Part shown: positions 16,725-25,027 of the stretch, piece by piece
Layout of the letters: each line of letters starts with the position of its first letter
How positions within the stretch are numbered: position 1 is the first letter of the stretch
Source: Flavobacterium sufflavum
Lineage (GTDB): Bacteria > Bacteroidota > Bacteroidia > Flavobacteriales > Flavobacteriaceae
Direction of reading: 5' to 3'
Length of the DNA stretch: 64,000 nt
Assembly: GCF_004016525.1 (NCBI RefSeq)
Contig: NZ_SACJ01000005.1
Span: 62,001-126,000, forward strand
Program-made: the position numbers and the translations under genes
The notes under the pieces: model-generated
What the model saw: only the letters and a program-made list of their open reading frames with translations
Told to the model about the DNA's origin: nothing
The model's database searches: none

Positions 16725-16969
16725 AAACCGTATTTTTCTTTGTAATATTCATCTCTTGCTTTGTTTTCATCAAAATCATCTGGAAGTGTTATAATCCCTA
16801 TCAGTTTTTTGATTTTTGGGTCTATTTCATCTTCTTTTTCTGTTTTTTCAGTCAGATTTTTAAAGTAACTTTCCACTAGTTCAGATAAACTTCTGCCAGT
16901 TTTTTTAGCATAGGATTTTGCCTGTTCTATAACTTCTTTTTCTAACGACAAAGTGAGCTTAGTGTTCAT
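16721..16969 (-). CDS. Ribbon-helix-helix-like antitoxin (DUF6364-type)
   Basis: The 82-residue protein begins MNTKLTLSLEKEVIEQAKSYAKKTGRSLSELVESYF, the pattern of a ribbon-helix-helix DNA-binding antitoxin. The acidic C-terminus (LPDDFDENKARDEYYKEKYG) would wrap the PIN toxin. It starts 17 nt downstream of a TACATTTG -7 box that is flanked by two TACGTA motifs, expected operator sites for autoregulation. Confidence 0.85.
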   Translation of the reverse strand: MNTKLTLSLEKEVIEQAKSYAKKTGRSLSELVESYFKNLTEKTEKEDEIDPKIKKLIGIITLPDDFDENKARDEYYKEKYGL

Positions 16970-16971
16970 GA

Positions 16972-16998
16972 TACGTATATTTTTTACAAATGTACGTA
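16972..16998. promoter_or_regulatory. Toxin-antitoxin promoter and probable operator
   Basis: The minus-strand -7 box TACATTTG is at 16987-16994. TACGTA occurs at 16972-16977 and again at 16993-16998, exactly 21 bp apart, or two helical turns. Such paired short palindromes suit binding of a ribbon-helix-helix antitoxin dimer pair. Confidence 0.55.
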
Positions 16999-17002
16999 AT
17001 AA

Positions 17003-17560
17003 TTATTTTTGATGGTTTATTTTCTTCAAAATATGCTTAGAAACCGATTTGTAAGCAGCAGTATGCGTGCTGAAATCTTTAGCTAATATGGTTTGCAATT
17101 CGGGATGAATCCAATTGTATTCTTTTCCTAAAAGCTGTAAACTGCGCATGGCATATACTTTTGAAGCTACTTTTGTATCGGTTATAAGCCAGTCAAAATT
17201 AATTTCGATGAGTTCCTGACGTTGGCTTTCGGTAAAATGAATTTCATTTTTCGAAGTTTTATAATGGGCTTCTATGAGTAGAAAAATGACTTTTGAAAGT
17301 GGTCTGATGGCACTTTCGTTAGTGAGTGTTTTGCTTTTGGAACAAATTAAAGGCAGATAATTTTGAAAGTAATCCAGTTTTTCTAAGGCAATCAATTCCA
17401 TAGCCCAGCACCCTTTGTAGTGGTCAGGATTCGTGTTTTCGAAACAAATTCGCATAAAATCATTCATGAGTTCGGCGCGAGCCATCATATAATTGGCAGC
17501 GGCTTGTCGGCTGTTTTTATATCCTGTTGTTTGTGCAATAATTGTGGCTAATTCACTCAT
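17003..17560 (-). CDS. Helical protein of unknown function
   Basis: This 185-residue protein (MSELATIIAQTTGYKNSRQAAANYMM) looks all-helical and soluble, with no signal peptide or membrane segment. Sequences such as ALEKLDYFQNYLPLIC and KVASKVYAMRSLQLLGKEYNWIHPEL suggest HEAT/ARM-like helical repeats, but I cannot assign a family. It is read divergently from hpt, with about 100 bp between the starts, and its stop lies close to the antitoxin promoter. No catalytic motif is seen. Confidence 0.7.
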   Translation of the reverse strand: MSELATIIAQTTGYKNSRQAAANYMMARAELMNDFMRICFENTNPDHYKGCWAMELIALEKLDYFQNYLPLICSKSKTLTNESAIRPLSKVIFLLIEAHYKTSKNEIHFTESQRQELIEINFDWLITDTKVASKVYAMRSLQLLGKEYNWIHPELQTILAKDFSTHTAAYKSVSKHILKKINHQK

Positions 17561-17603
17561 TATTTTGTAAGAATTGGCATTAAAAATACAAATTAAGAAT
17601 CAA

Positions 17604-17636
17604 TTGCAAAACTCAATTTCGAAATCCCTATCTTTG
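17604..17636 (+). promoter_or_regulatory. Promoter of hpt-adk
   Basis: TTG (17604-17606) and TATCTTTG (17629-17636) are 22 nt apart, within the Bacteroidota spacing range. The -7 box is 24 nt before the hpt ATG. Confidence 0.6.
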
Positions 17637-17660
17637 CGCATTATTTTAAAATAAAAAATA

Positions 17661-18191
17661 ATGATTCAACTTCACGATAAACAATTTGTTCCGTTTATTT
17701 CTGCCGAAGAAATCGACTTTGCTATCCAGAAAATGGTAGCTCAGATTGCAGATGATTTTGTTGATGAAATTCCGGTTTTTGTTGGTGTTTTAAACGGTTC
17801 TTTCATGGTGGTTTCCGACTTTGTAAAAAGTTATAAAAAGCCATGCGAAGTGAGTTTTGTAAAAATGGCTTCTTATAACGGCTTGTCGTCAACGGAAAAA
17901 GTGAAAGAATTAATCGGGTTGAATCAGGATTTAACGGGACGTTCGGTTGTGGTAATTGAAGATATTATCGATACGGGACATACCATTGTAGAGTTGAAAG
18001 AATTGTTTAAGAAACAAAACTTGAAACATTTTAAAATAGCGACTCTTTTTTTTAAGCCGGAAGCCTATAAAAAAGAGGTGAAAATTGATTATATTGGAAT
18101 TCAAATTCCAAATAAATTTATAGTAGGTTTTGGTTTAGACTATGATGGTTTAGGCAGGAATTTACCGGAAGTATATCAGTTAAAAGATTAA
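17661..18191 (+). CDS. hpt: Hypoxanthine phosphoribosyltransferase
   Basis: This enzyme salvages hypoxanthine and guanine with PRPP to give IMP and GMP. The 176-residue protein has the PRPP-binding loop VVVIEDIIDTGHTI at residues 96-109 with E100 and D101, the GVLNGSFMV loop near 42-50, and the purine-contacting FIVGFGLDYDGLGRNLP segment near the C-terminus. adk follows after 28 bp and is probably co-transcribed, joining purine salvage to adenylate balance. Confidence 0.96.
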   Translation: MIQLHDKQFVPFISAEEIDFAIQKMVAQIADDFVDEIPVFVGVLNGSFMVVSDFVKSYKKPCEVSFVKMASYNGLSSTEKVKELIGLNQDLTGRSVVVIEDIIDTGHTIVELKELFKKQNLKHFKIATLFFKPEAYKKEVKIDYIGIQIPNKFIVGFGLDYDGLGRNLPEVYQLKD

Positions 18192-18219
18192 ATCATTAAA
18201 TAAAAAATTAAAAAAGTTT

Positions 18220-18792
18220 ATGACTAACATTGTTTTATTTGGGAAACCAGGAGCAGGAAAAGGAACTCAGGCTGAGTTTTTAAAAGGAAAATACAATTTG
18301 ACTCATCTTTCAACAGGTGATATTTTTAGATTTAATATCAAAAACGAAACTGAACTGGGAAAACTAGCGCAAACGTATATCAATAACGGCGAATTAGTTC
18401 CTGATGAAGTAACAATAAAAATGTTGCAAAGTGAAGTGGAAGGTAATCCGGATTCTGCAGGTTTCTTATTTGATGGTTTTCCAAGAACAATTGCACAGGC
18501 AGAGGCTTTGGACGCTTTCTTGACTACAAAAAATCAAAAAATTACAGCTACAATTGCATTAGAAGCTGATGATGAAATTCTTGTAGCAAGATTATTAGAA
18601 AGAGGAAAAACTTCTGGAAGAGCAGATGATCAGGACGAAGAAAAAATTCGTAACAGATACCAGGAATATAATGAGAAAACAGCACCTCTTATTGGATTTT
18701 ATAAAGAGCAAAATAAATTTCATGCTGTAAACGGTATTGGATCTATTGCTGAAATTACGGAACGTTTAAGTAACGTAATTGACAATTTGTAA
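18220..18792 (+). CDS. adk: Adenylate kinase
   Basis: Adk interconverts ATP plus AMP and two ADP. The 190-residue protein carries the P-loop GKPGAGKGT at residues 8-16, the AMP-site sequences THLSTGDIFR and FLFDGFPRT, and LLERGKTSGRADD in a short lid. The length marks the short-lid form without a zinc finger, usual in Bacteroidota. In many bacteria adk lies next to secY, but here it follows hpt, well away from the ribosomal cluster in this window. Confidence 0.97.
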   Translation: MTNIVLFGKPGAGKGTQAEFLKGKYNLTHLSTGDIFRFNIKNETELGKLAQTYINNGELVPDEVTIKMLQSEVEGNPDSAGFLFDGFPRTIAQAEALDAFLTTKNQKITATIALEADDEILVARLLERGKTSGRADDQDEEKIRNRYQEYNEKTAPLIGFYKEQNKFHAVNGIGSIAEITERLSNVIDNL

Positions 18793-18880
18793 ATAAAAAA
18801 TGTTTGATGTTTAAAGTTTAAAGTTGCTAGAGTTTTTTAGCGACCTTAAACTTTAAATTTTTAAACTAGCAACATACTGA
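18793..18880. repeat. AT-rich palindromic spacer between adk and the CNNM-family gene
   Basis: GTTTAAAGTTTAAAGTTGCTAG faces CTTAAACTTTAAATTTTTAAACTAGCAAC, giving an imperfect 60-bp fold with GTTGCTAG/CTAGCAAC arms. There is no clear T-run. It may work as a weak terminator or be a dispersed repeat. Confidence 0.55.
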
Positions 18881-20152
18881 ATGGAACTATTTATAATTCT
18901 TTTTTTGATTTTACTCAACGGACTTTTTTCGATGTCCGAAATTGCATTGATTTCGGCTAGAAAATCCAGACTAGAAAATTCTGCTAAAAAAGGAAATAAT
19001 AGTGCACAAATAGCGCTGGATTTGGCTAATTCGCCAAATAAATTTCTGTCAACAGTTCAAATTGGAATTACGCTAATCGGAATTTTGACCGGTATTTTTA
19101 GTGGTGATAAGATTACGACTGATGTAGAAATTTTTGTTTCGGGTTTTACTATTTTAAAACCTCAGGCACATTCTATCGCGGTGGGAATTGTGGTAGTGGT
19201 ATTGACGTTTTTTTCATTGGTATTAGGTGAATTATTACCCAAAAGAATTGGCTTGAATTATCCTGAAGCGATTGCAAAAGGAGTTGCTATGCCTATGAAA
19301 ATAGTTTCGATTGTTACAGCTCCATTTATTTGGATGTTGACCCATTCGACCGAGTTTTTATTGAATATTCTTCAAATAAGACCAACAGCAGATGGAAAAG
19401 TTACCGAAGAAGAAATTAAAGCCATTATCAAAGAAGGAACCGAGGTAGGAGAAGTTCAGGAGATTGAACAGGATATTGTGGAGCGTGTTTTTCATATTGG
19501 AGACCGTAAAGTAAATTCGTTGATGACCCATAGAAATTCGGTGGTGATGTTGCCATTAGATTCGAATAAAAGTCAGGTTAAAGAGTTTATGCTTCAGGAA
19601 TTACATTCTTTTTATCCAGTATATAAGGATAATTTTGATGAGATTGTAGGTGTTGTAAGTCTGAAAAATATTTTTGCTACCATTGAGAAAGAAAATTTCA
19701 AATTGGAAAGTATCATGACAGAGCCGCCCTATTTGATGGAGTACACAACGGCTTATAATGCATTGGAAAACTTTAAAAAAACAGGAATTCATTATGCTGT
19801 TATAGCTGATGAATACGGTGTTTTTCAAGGAATAATCACGTTGAATGATATTTTGGAAGCATTGGTTGGAAACGCATCTGATTTTTACAAAGAAGATTTC
19901 CAATTGATCGAAAGGGAAGATGGTAATTGGTTAGTTGACGGACATTATTCGTTACATGATTTCTTAACTTATTTTGATTTGGATGAATTGTTAAGCGATT
20001 ATGAAGTAACAACTGTAAGCGGATTAATCATGACCGAATTGTCACGAATTCCTAAGCAGGGAGAGAAATTGATATGGCACAAATTTGAATTGGAAGTGAT
20101 TGACATGGATGGAGTGAAGATTGATAAAGTAATGGTGAAAGCCTTAAAATAA
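18881..20152 (+). CDS. CNNM/CorC (HlyC/CorC) family membrane protein
   Basis: This 423-residue protein has the three-part architecture of the family. A DUF21/CNNM membrane domain covers about residues 1-175, with NGLFSMSEIALISARKSRL and GELLPKRIGL. Two CBS domains span about 200-330, including HYAVIADEYGVFQGIITLNDILEALVG. A CorC_HlyC domain follows (GNWLVDGHYSLHDF...SGLIMTELSRIPKQGE). Members are linked to magnesium or cobalt handling and gliding-associated proteins in flavobacteria. The hemolysin name in older annotations is not supported as an activity. An obgE gene follows after 84 bp of palindromic spacer. Confidence 0.93.
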   Translation: MELFIILFLILLNGLFSMSEIALISARKSRLENSAKKGNNSAQIALDLANSPNKFLSTVQIGITLIGILTGIFSGDKITTDVEIFVSGFTILKPQAHSIAVGIVVVVLTFFSLVLGELLPKRIGLNYPEAIAKGVAMPMKIVSIVTAPFIWMLTHSTEFLLNILQIRPTADGKVTEEEIKAIIKEGTEVGEVQEIEQDIVERVFHIGDRKVNSLMTHRNSVVMLPLDSNKSQVKEFMLQELHSFYPVYKDNFDEIVGVVSLKNIFATIEKENFKLESIMTEPPYLMEYTTAYNALENFKKTGIHYAVIADEYGVFQGIITLNDILEALVGNASDFYKEDFQLIEREDGNWLVDGHYSLHDFLTYFDLDELLSDYEVTTVSGLIMTELSRIPKQGEKLIWHKFELEVIDMDGVKIDKVMVKALK

Positions 20153-20236
20153 TAGTGTTCAGTATTCAGTTTTTAGTATTCAGTAAACAAGCTGACTACT
20201 AAAATACTGACCACTGACCACTGAAAATTAAAAGAA
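20153..20236. repeat. Repetitive palindromic spacer before obgE
   Basis: The gap contains CAGTATTCAG-type units followed by inverted ACTAAAATACTGA and two tandem CTGACCA copies. No gene is present. The same style of short-word repeat occurs after other genes in this window. Confidence 0.55.
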
Positions 20237-21238
20237 ATGACAGAAGGAAATTTTGTAGATTACGTAAAAATATTTGTTTCATCTGGAAAAGGAGGAAAAG
20301 GTTCTACGCATTTACATAGAGAAAAGTTCATCCAGTATGGAGGACCAGATGGTGGTGATGGTGGTCGTGGTGGACACGTTTATTTAGTTGGAAATAAAGC
20401 ATTGTGGACTTTATTTCACTTAAAATTTGCACGCCATATTAAAGCGGGTCACGGTGGAGACGGTGGAGGAGATAGAAGTACAGGAGCTGATGGAGATGAT
20501 AAATTTATCGAAGTACCATTAGGAACTGTAGTGAAAGACAAAGAAACGGGTGAAGTTTTATTTGAAGTTACTGAACATGGTGAGAAAAGAATTCTTTGCC
20601 TGGGAGGAAAAGGTGGTTTAGGAAACTGGCATTTTAGAAGTTCAACTAACCAGACCCCTAGATATGCCCAACCAGGTTTAGTTGGTGTAGAAATGGACGT
20701 TATTTTGGAACTTAAAGTTTTGGCCGATGTTGGTTTAGTTGGTTTTCCAAATGCTGGAAAATCTACTTTATTATCGGTTTTGACTTCGGCTAAGCCAAAA
20801 ATTGCCGATTATCCATTTACGACTTTAAAACCAAATTTAGGAATTGTAGCATACCGTGATTTTCAATCTTTCGTTATTGCCGATATTCCTGGAATTATTG
20901 AAGGAGCAGCCGAAGGAAAAGGTTTAGGACATTATTTCTTGCGTCATATTGAGCGAAATTCAACCTTGTTGTTTCTTGTTCCGGTAGACACACCAGACAT
21001 CAAAGGAGAATATGATATTTTGGTTAATGAATTGACAAAATACAATCCGGAAATGTTAGATAAAGAACGTCTTTTGGTTATCTCTAAATGCGATATGCTG
21101 GATGATGAATTAAAAGCCGAATTGAAGGCCGAGCTGGATGTTTCGTTCAAAGACATTCCTTATCTGTTTATTTCTTCTGTTGCCCAACAAGGATTAACAG
21201 AATTGAAAGATAAACTTTGGAAAATGTTGAATGAGTAA
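20237..21238 (+). CDS. obgE: GTPase ObgE/CgtA
   Basis: Obg is an essential GTPase that binds the 50S subunit and links ribosome assembly to the stringent response. The 333-residue protein has the glycine-rich Obg fold ([21 protein letters not shown]) to about residue 158, then the G domain with GFPNAGKST at 169-177, [16 protein letters not shown] as switch II and a late SKCD motif. The variable C-terminal OCT domain is absent, as in many Bacteroidota. The last 13 codons and the terminator are duplicated about 1.85 kb downstream, beyond the GH43 gene. Confidence 0.97.
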   Translation: MTEGNFVDYVKIFVSSGKGGKGSTHLHREKFIQYGGPDGGDGGRGGHVYLVGNKALWTLFHLKFARHIKAGHGGDGGGDRSTGADGDDKFIEVPLGTVVKDKETGEVLFEVTEHGEKRILCLGGKGGLGNWHFRSSTNQTPRYAQPGLVGVEMDVILELKVLADVGLVGFPNAGKSTLLSVLTSAKPKIADYPFTTLKPNLGIVAYRDFQSFVIADIPGIIEGAAEGKGLGHYFLRHIERNSTLLFLVPVDTPDIKGEYDILVNELTKYNPEMLDKERLLVISKCDMLDDELKAELKAELDVSFKDIPYLFISSVAQQGLTELKDKLWKMLNE

Positions 21239-21304
21239 ATAACATTTTTACAATAAAACAAAAAACCACTAAAGAACTCAGTTCTTTAGTGGTTTTTTGT
21301 TTTA
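21194..21304. repeat. Left copy of obgE 3'-end direct repeat
   Basis: This 111-bp stretch covers the last 14 codons of obgE and its terminator. It matches 23041-23150 in direct orientation, with a 30-base identical core around the stop codon and scattered substitutions elsewhere. The GH43 gene lies between the copies. Confidence 0.9.
21261..21296. terminator. Bidirectional terminator after obgE
   Basis: ACCACTAAAGAA pairs with TTCTTTAGTGGT around a 5-nt loop, with A-runs and T-runs outside, so it works on both strands. It serves obgE and the convergent GH43 gene. Confidence 0.9.
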
Positions 21305-21318
21305 TTGATTTGTAGTTT

Positions 21319-22932
21319 TTAGTATTTGTATTCAAACCAATCGAATGAAGCTTTGGTTTTGGTTATTTGACCATTACTTGTTGCATACAAGCCAATCCCA
21401 GTGCCATTAAATTTATTAACGGTACTTTCTGAAATTACCACCAAACTTTGTATGTTACCAATGGTATTCATGTGGTCTAAGCTTTCGCCAAAACTAAATT
21501 GTAAATCTAATTTATCGGCCTTAACATTAAAATAGACTTCTGGTTTAGTGTACGGAGCTTCGGCTATTATTTCTTTTTTACCATTAAATTTTCTAATTAA
21601 CACAATACGCGCCTTTTCTTTCATTAGCATGTAATAACTTTCATTAGTTCTGTAAATAATCAAACCAGCTTGTTCATTTTCTTTTGAAGTTTTGAAATTT
21701 AATTTGGTAGATGCTGAAAATTGAAAATGACTGGTGCGTTGTATTAGCATGGATGCATTGACTAAACTGTCTACAACTTGTGGACGTAATTTTAGGGTTA
21801 AAAAACCTTTGTCTAAACTATACCATTTTTCTTTAGGTGTTCTTACAGTGTGCCATTTTAAGGCTAAACTATCTAAACTAAATTCATCTCTGAAAGGTTC
21901 TTTTTTTACAGGTGTCCATGGCAGGTTAGGACGTTCCTGTTCTAATAAAACTTTTCCATGTCCTGGATTAAATATTGGAGTGCCATTTTCAAAATTTACT
22001 TTGCAAAGAAAGGTTTCACGGGAAAGGGGTACTTGTCCGTCTACCAGTCTTTTACCAAGTACAACCGCCCACCAGTCGCCATTTTGAGTTTGTACCAAAT
22101 CACCATGACCAACTGCCTGGATAGGGTAATCTTTTCCTAATTGTCTATGGGACAATACAGGATTTATTTTATCTGCTTTGAAGGATTCCAATATTGAAGA
22201 ACTATGATGTGCTGTAATGGAATGATACATATCTGTTCCACCTTCGGCAGCAATCAATAAATAGTCTCCATTTATTTTATAGATATGAGGGGATTCGGCA
22301 TAACCTGCATTATTAGCATATCCATAGGTTAGTATTTTTTTCTCGCCCACTAACTTTTGTTGTTTCAAATCTAATTCTTGTGTCCAAATAGCGCATTGTC
22401 CTGGCCATGACTTTTTGAAATCCCAGCTGTTTCCGGAGTAATAACATTTGTCATTATCATCCCACATCAATGAAGGGTCTATTCCTACAGCATCTTTTAG
22501 CCAAACAGGGTCAGACCATGGGCCGGCTGGGTTTTTAGCAGTAATGTAAAAATTGCCACTGCAATCAGAACAAGTTGTTATGAGGTAAAACAAACCACTA
22601 TGATATCGAATAGTAACCGCCCAAATTCCGTTTTTGTCTTTTACACCATTGAAATTTAGTTGTTCGGGACGCGTAATTCCATGTCCTACAAGTTCCCAGT
22701 TTACTAAATCTTTACTGTGATAAATGGGAATGCCCGGATACCAACAAAAAGAAGAAGTAACCATATAGTAATCATCTCCAACTCTGCAAATGGATGGGTC
22801 TGGGTTGAATCCCGGTAGGATTGGGTTTTGGAAATTTTTTGGAGCTTCCTGTGCATTTATGAAACTACAAACGAAAAGAATAATGATAGTTAAATATCTT
22901 TTAGCGAATTTTAAGAAGTTGTTTTTGAACAT
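21319..22932 (-). CDS. Secreted glycoside hydrolase family 43 enzyme
   Basis: This 537-residue protein has a signal peptide (residues 1-27, ending FINAQ) and a GH43 five-bladed propeller. The catalytic base is D45 in NPDPSI, the pKa-modulating aspartate is in VGIDPSLMWDD near residue 150, and the acid is the glutamate in AGYAESPHIYK near 215. From about residue 345 a beta-sandwich resembles the GH43 C-terminal domain of xylosidases and arabinofuranosidases. It probably removes xylose or arabinose from plant polysaccharides in the periplasm or outside. Neighbours are unrelated, and direct repeats of the obgE 3' end flank it, so it looks inserted. Confidence 0.93.
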   Translation of the reverse strand: MFKNNFLKFAKRYLTIIILFVCSFINAQEAPKNFQNPILPGFNPDPSICRVGDDYYMVTSSFCWYPGIPIYHSKDLVNWELVGHGITRPEQLNFNGVKDKNGIWAVTIRYHSGLFYLITTCSDCSGNFYITAKNPAGPWSDPVWLKDAVGIDPSLMWDDNDKCYYSGNSWDFKKSWPGQCAIWTQELDLKQQKLVGEKKILTYGYANNAGYAESPHIYKINGDYLLIAAEGGTDMYHSITAHHSSSILESFKADKINPVLSHRQLGKDYPIQAVGHGDLVQTQNGDWWAVVLGKRLVDGQVPLSRETFLCKVNFENGTPIFNPGHGKVLLEQERPNLPWTPVKKEPFRDEFSLDSLALKWHTVRTPKEKWYSLDKGFLTLKLRPQVVDSLVNASMLIQRTSHFQFSASTKLNFKTSKENEQAGLIIYRTNESYYMLMKEKARIVLIRKFNGKKEIIAEAPYTKPEVYFNVKADKLDLQFSFGESLDHMNTIGNIQSLVVISESTVNKFNGTGIGLYATSNGQITKTKASFDWFEYKY

Positions 22933-23040
22933 AGTTAATAGTCTATTTAAAAGACCAAATTACTCTTTTCTGCTTTTGGTTCTGTCCTGTACTGTCTTGT
23001 ATATGTTAATTTAAGTAAGTGCTTTACAAACCAATAAAGC
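22933..23040. other. Upstream region of the GH43 gene
   Basis: About 108 bp separate the GH43 start from the obgE remnant. I see no exact -7 box on the minus strand. The sequence is part of the segment enclosed by the two obgE 3'-end copies. Confidence 0.5.
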
Positions 23041-23150
23041 TTATCAGAATTGAAAAACAAACTTTGGAAAATGTTGAATGAGTAAATAGCATTTTTGCAA
23101 CATATAAAAACCACTAAGGAACTGAGTTCTTTAGTGGTTTTTTTGTTTTA
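23041..23150 (+). pseudogene. Remnant of obgE 3' end with terminator (right direct repeat)
   Basis: Read in frame, 23041-23085 encodes [14 protein letters not shown] and a stop, against [14 protein letters not shown] at the true ObgE end. The following bases repeat the obgE terminator. Small differences (T to S, D to N and several silent or intergenic changes) show that the copies have diverged or came from different strains. It has no start and is not a functional gene. Confidence 0.88.
23106..23144. terminator. Second copy of the obgE terminator, now serving the glycosyltransferase gene
   Basis: AAAAACCACTAA and its partner TTAGTGGTTTTT flank a short loop. On the minus strand it lies 18 bp after the glycosyltransferase stop and ends in a T-run. 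One pair differs from the obgE copy. Confidence 0.85.
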
Positions 23151-23162
23151 AAACAGAAATTT

Positions 23163-24152
23163 TTATTGCTTATAAGTATCAAACAAATACTGCAAGGTTT
23201 CAGGGATATTATTGGGTTTGATTGTTGGATAAAGTGTGTTAGAATTCAGCCAATCTTCTATAATAATGTCAAAATCGGCAGCAATTTCATAAACTACAGG
23301 AACGCCCATTTTTTTGAGTGCGGCAGCATTGCATTCCTGTTCGTAATGACTGCGAATGGGAATACTAAGTACTTTCTTTTTTAAGTATAAAGCTTCGGCT
23401 GGGGTTTCAAAACCGCCGCCGGTGATGATGCCTTCGCAGGAAATTAAACTGTTGTTGAATTTCTTTTGGTTTACCGGAAAATAGGTAATATTCCCGATGG
23501 TGTGTTTGAACTCAACTCCTTGTAAAAACCAGTGAAATTGCACGTCATTGACTTTGTTAAAAGCTTTTTCCAAACAATCTTTATCAAATGACGGCAAGTA
23601 AACCGTGATGTGTTTTAAGTTGGTAGGTTCAGCTTGAACAATCTCATCTTTGATGATGGGAGGTAGAATAAAAGAATCGTATTTTTCAAAATGCAAACCA
23701 ATGTTTTTAGGAGATGGCGCATAATGTTTCAGAATCATTTCGCCCATTATGCTCTTTTTTTCGGGTCTTGGAGTATTGGCAGAAATAAAACTAGCCTGAT
23801 GTCCCAGTTGAACCGAATGTACTTTTTGCATTTTGCAAGCAAGGGAAGTAATGGAATCAAAATCATTGATGATTACATCATAATTTTTTAACGGAAGCGC
23901 ATCGGCATCTTTGTATATTTGGCGTGGTTTAATGTTTTTAACAATGTCCCAATAATTTAATCCGCCACATTTGCTGTAATGCAAACTACAGCCTTTACTC
24001 TTGAATTTTATGGGTAATTTGATGTCTAAACTGGCATTGTTTCCACTTAAGAAAAAATCTACTTCACCAAATTTTTGTAGATAAGGATACAATTGTGTTG
24101 CTCTACTGATGTGCCCATTTCCTGTTGCCTGAATGGCATAGAATATTTTCAT
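23163..24152 (-). CDS. Glycosyltransferase of the GT1/GT28-like (GT-B) type
   Basis: The 329-residue protein starts MKIFYAIQATGNGHISRATQLYPYL, the donor-family N-terminus with the GNGHISRA loop of GT-B enzymes. The C-terminal half has IITGGGFETPAEALYLKKKVLSIPIRSHYEQECNA, the nucleotide-sugar binding signature of GT28/GT1 proteins (compare MurG-like and MGT enzymes). It is cytoplasmic with no signal peptide. The sugar and acceptor are unknown. It is convergent with obgE, from which the GH43 insertion now separates it. Confidence 0.87.
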   Translation of the reverse strand: MKIFYAIQATGNGHISRATQLYPYLQKFGEVDFFLSGNNASLDIKLPIKFKSKGCSLHYSKCGGLNYWDIVKNIKPRQIYKDADALPLKNYDVIINDFDSITSLACKMQKVHSVQLGHQASFISANTPRPEKKSIMGEMILKHYAPSPKNIGLHFEKYDSFILPPIIKDEIVQAEPTNLKHITVYLPSFDKDCLEKAFNKVNDVQFHWFLQGVEFKHTIGNITYFPVNQKKFNNSLISCEGIITGGGFETPAEALYLKKKVLSIPIRSHYEQECNAAALKKMGVPVVYEIAADFDIIIEDWLNSNTLYPTIKPNNIPETLQYLFDTYKQ

Positions 24153-24280
24153 ATATCTGAATTTTCATCTTACGAAAGTAAATTGAAGATGTTATTATAA
24201 GGTTGTTTTAAGATTTCTATTAGGTTATTATTTATACTTTTTATAAGAGATAAAGTTTTTATAATCCTTTTAAATTTCCT

Positions 24281-24288
24281 TATTTTTG
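24281..24288 (+). promoter_or_regulatory. -7 box four bases before the TPR protein gene
   Basis: TATTTTTG fits TAnnTTTG and ends four bases before the ATG at 24293, predicting a leaderless transcript. No TTG lies at suitable distance upstream. Confidence 0.45.
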
Positions 24289-24292
24289 GAAA

Positions 24293-24991
24293 ATGAAACA
24301 CATTCTGCTGGTATTTTTTTTATTCCCAATATTGGTTTTTTCTCAGGTAAATTTTGAGAAAGCCCAGCAATTATTTGAAGAAGGAAAATTCGAACAGGCT
24401 AAGCCAATGTTTGAAGTCCTTTTGAAAAAAAATCCATCCAATATAAAAATCATGGAATGTTTAGGGGATATTGCAGGACGCAGTAAAGCCTGGGACGAAG
24501 CCTTGTTGTATTACGAAAAACTGAAGAAAGCCAAACCTTCTGAGGCCAATTTTTATTTTAAATACGGCGGTGTTTTAGGAATGAAAGCTTTAGAGGTGAA
24601 TAAATTCAAGGCATTAGGAATGATTGACGAAGTGCGGACGAATTTTGAAAAAGCAATTCTGTTAAATCCAAAACACATTGAAGCCAGATGGGCTTTGATA
24701 GAATTGAATCTTCAATTGCCGGGAATTTTGGGTGGAAGCGAGAAAAAAGCCATTCAGTATTCGAATGAGTTGTTACAGATTTCCGCTGTTGACGGTTATT
24801 TATCCAGAGGTCATATTGAAGAATATTTTAAAAGATATACCACTGCCGAGCAGCAATATAAAAAAGCCATTGCTGTGGGAAATTCGAAGAAAACCTATCA
24901 AAAATTGGCTAATTTGTATGCCAATAAAATGAAATCACCTGATAAAGCACAAGCAGTTTTGGAAGAATTTAAAAAGAAAAACGACAATTAA
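24293..24991 (+). CDS. Secreted tetratricopeptide repeat protein
   Basis: This 232-residue protein has a signal peptide (residues 1-18, ending VFSQ) and TPR-like helical repeats: FEKAQQLFEEGKFEQAKPMFEVLLKKNP and WDEALLYYEKLKKAKPSEANFYFKYG. A further repeat is YTTAEQQYKKAIAVGN near 180. It is probably periplasmic and a scaffold for protein contacts; no enzyme motif is present. It precedes the Mpl-like ligase gene by 36 bp and may share its transcript. Confidence 0.88.
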   Translation: MKHILLVFFLFPILVFSQVNFEKAQQLFEEGKFEQAKPMFEVLLKKNPSNIKIMECLGDIAGRSKAWDEALLYYEKLKKAKPSEANFYFKYGGVLGMKALEVNKFKALGMIDEVRTNFEKAILLNPKHIEARWALIELNLQLPGILGGSEKKAIQYSNELLQISAVDGYLSRGHIEEYFKRYTTAEQQYKKAIAVGNSKKTYQKLANLYANKMKSPDKAQAVLEEFKKKNDN

Positions 24992-25027
24992 TAAGGAAAA
25001 CAAATTTACGCATAAGCGATAACTAAT

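Noticed and set aside
21734..22087. 117-residue open frame opposite the GH43 gene
   Set aside because: Composition and lack of motifs mark it as a shadow of the GH43 coding sequence.
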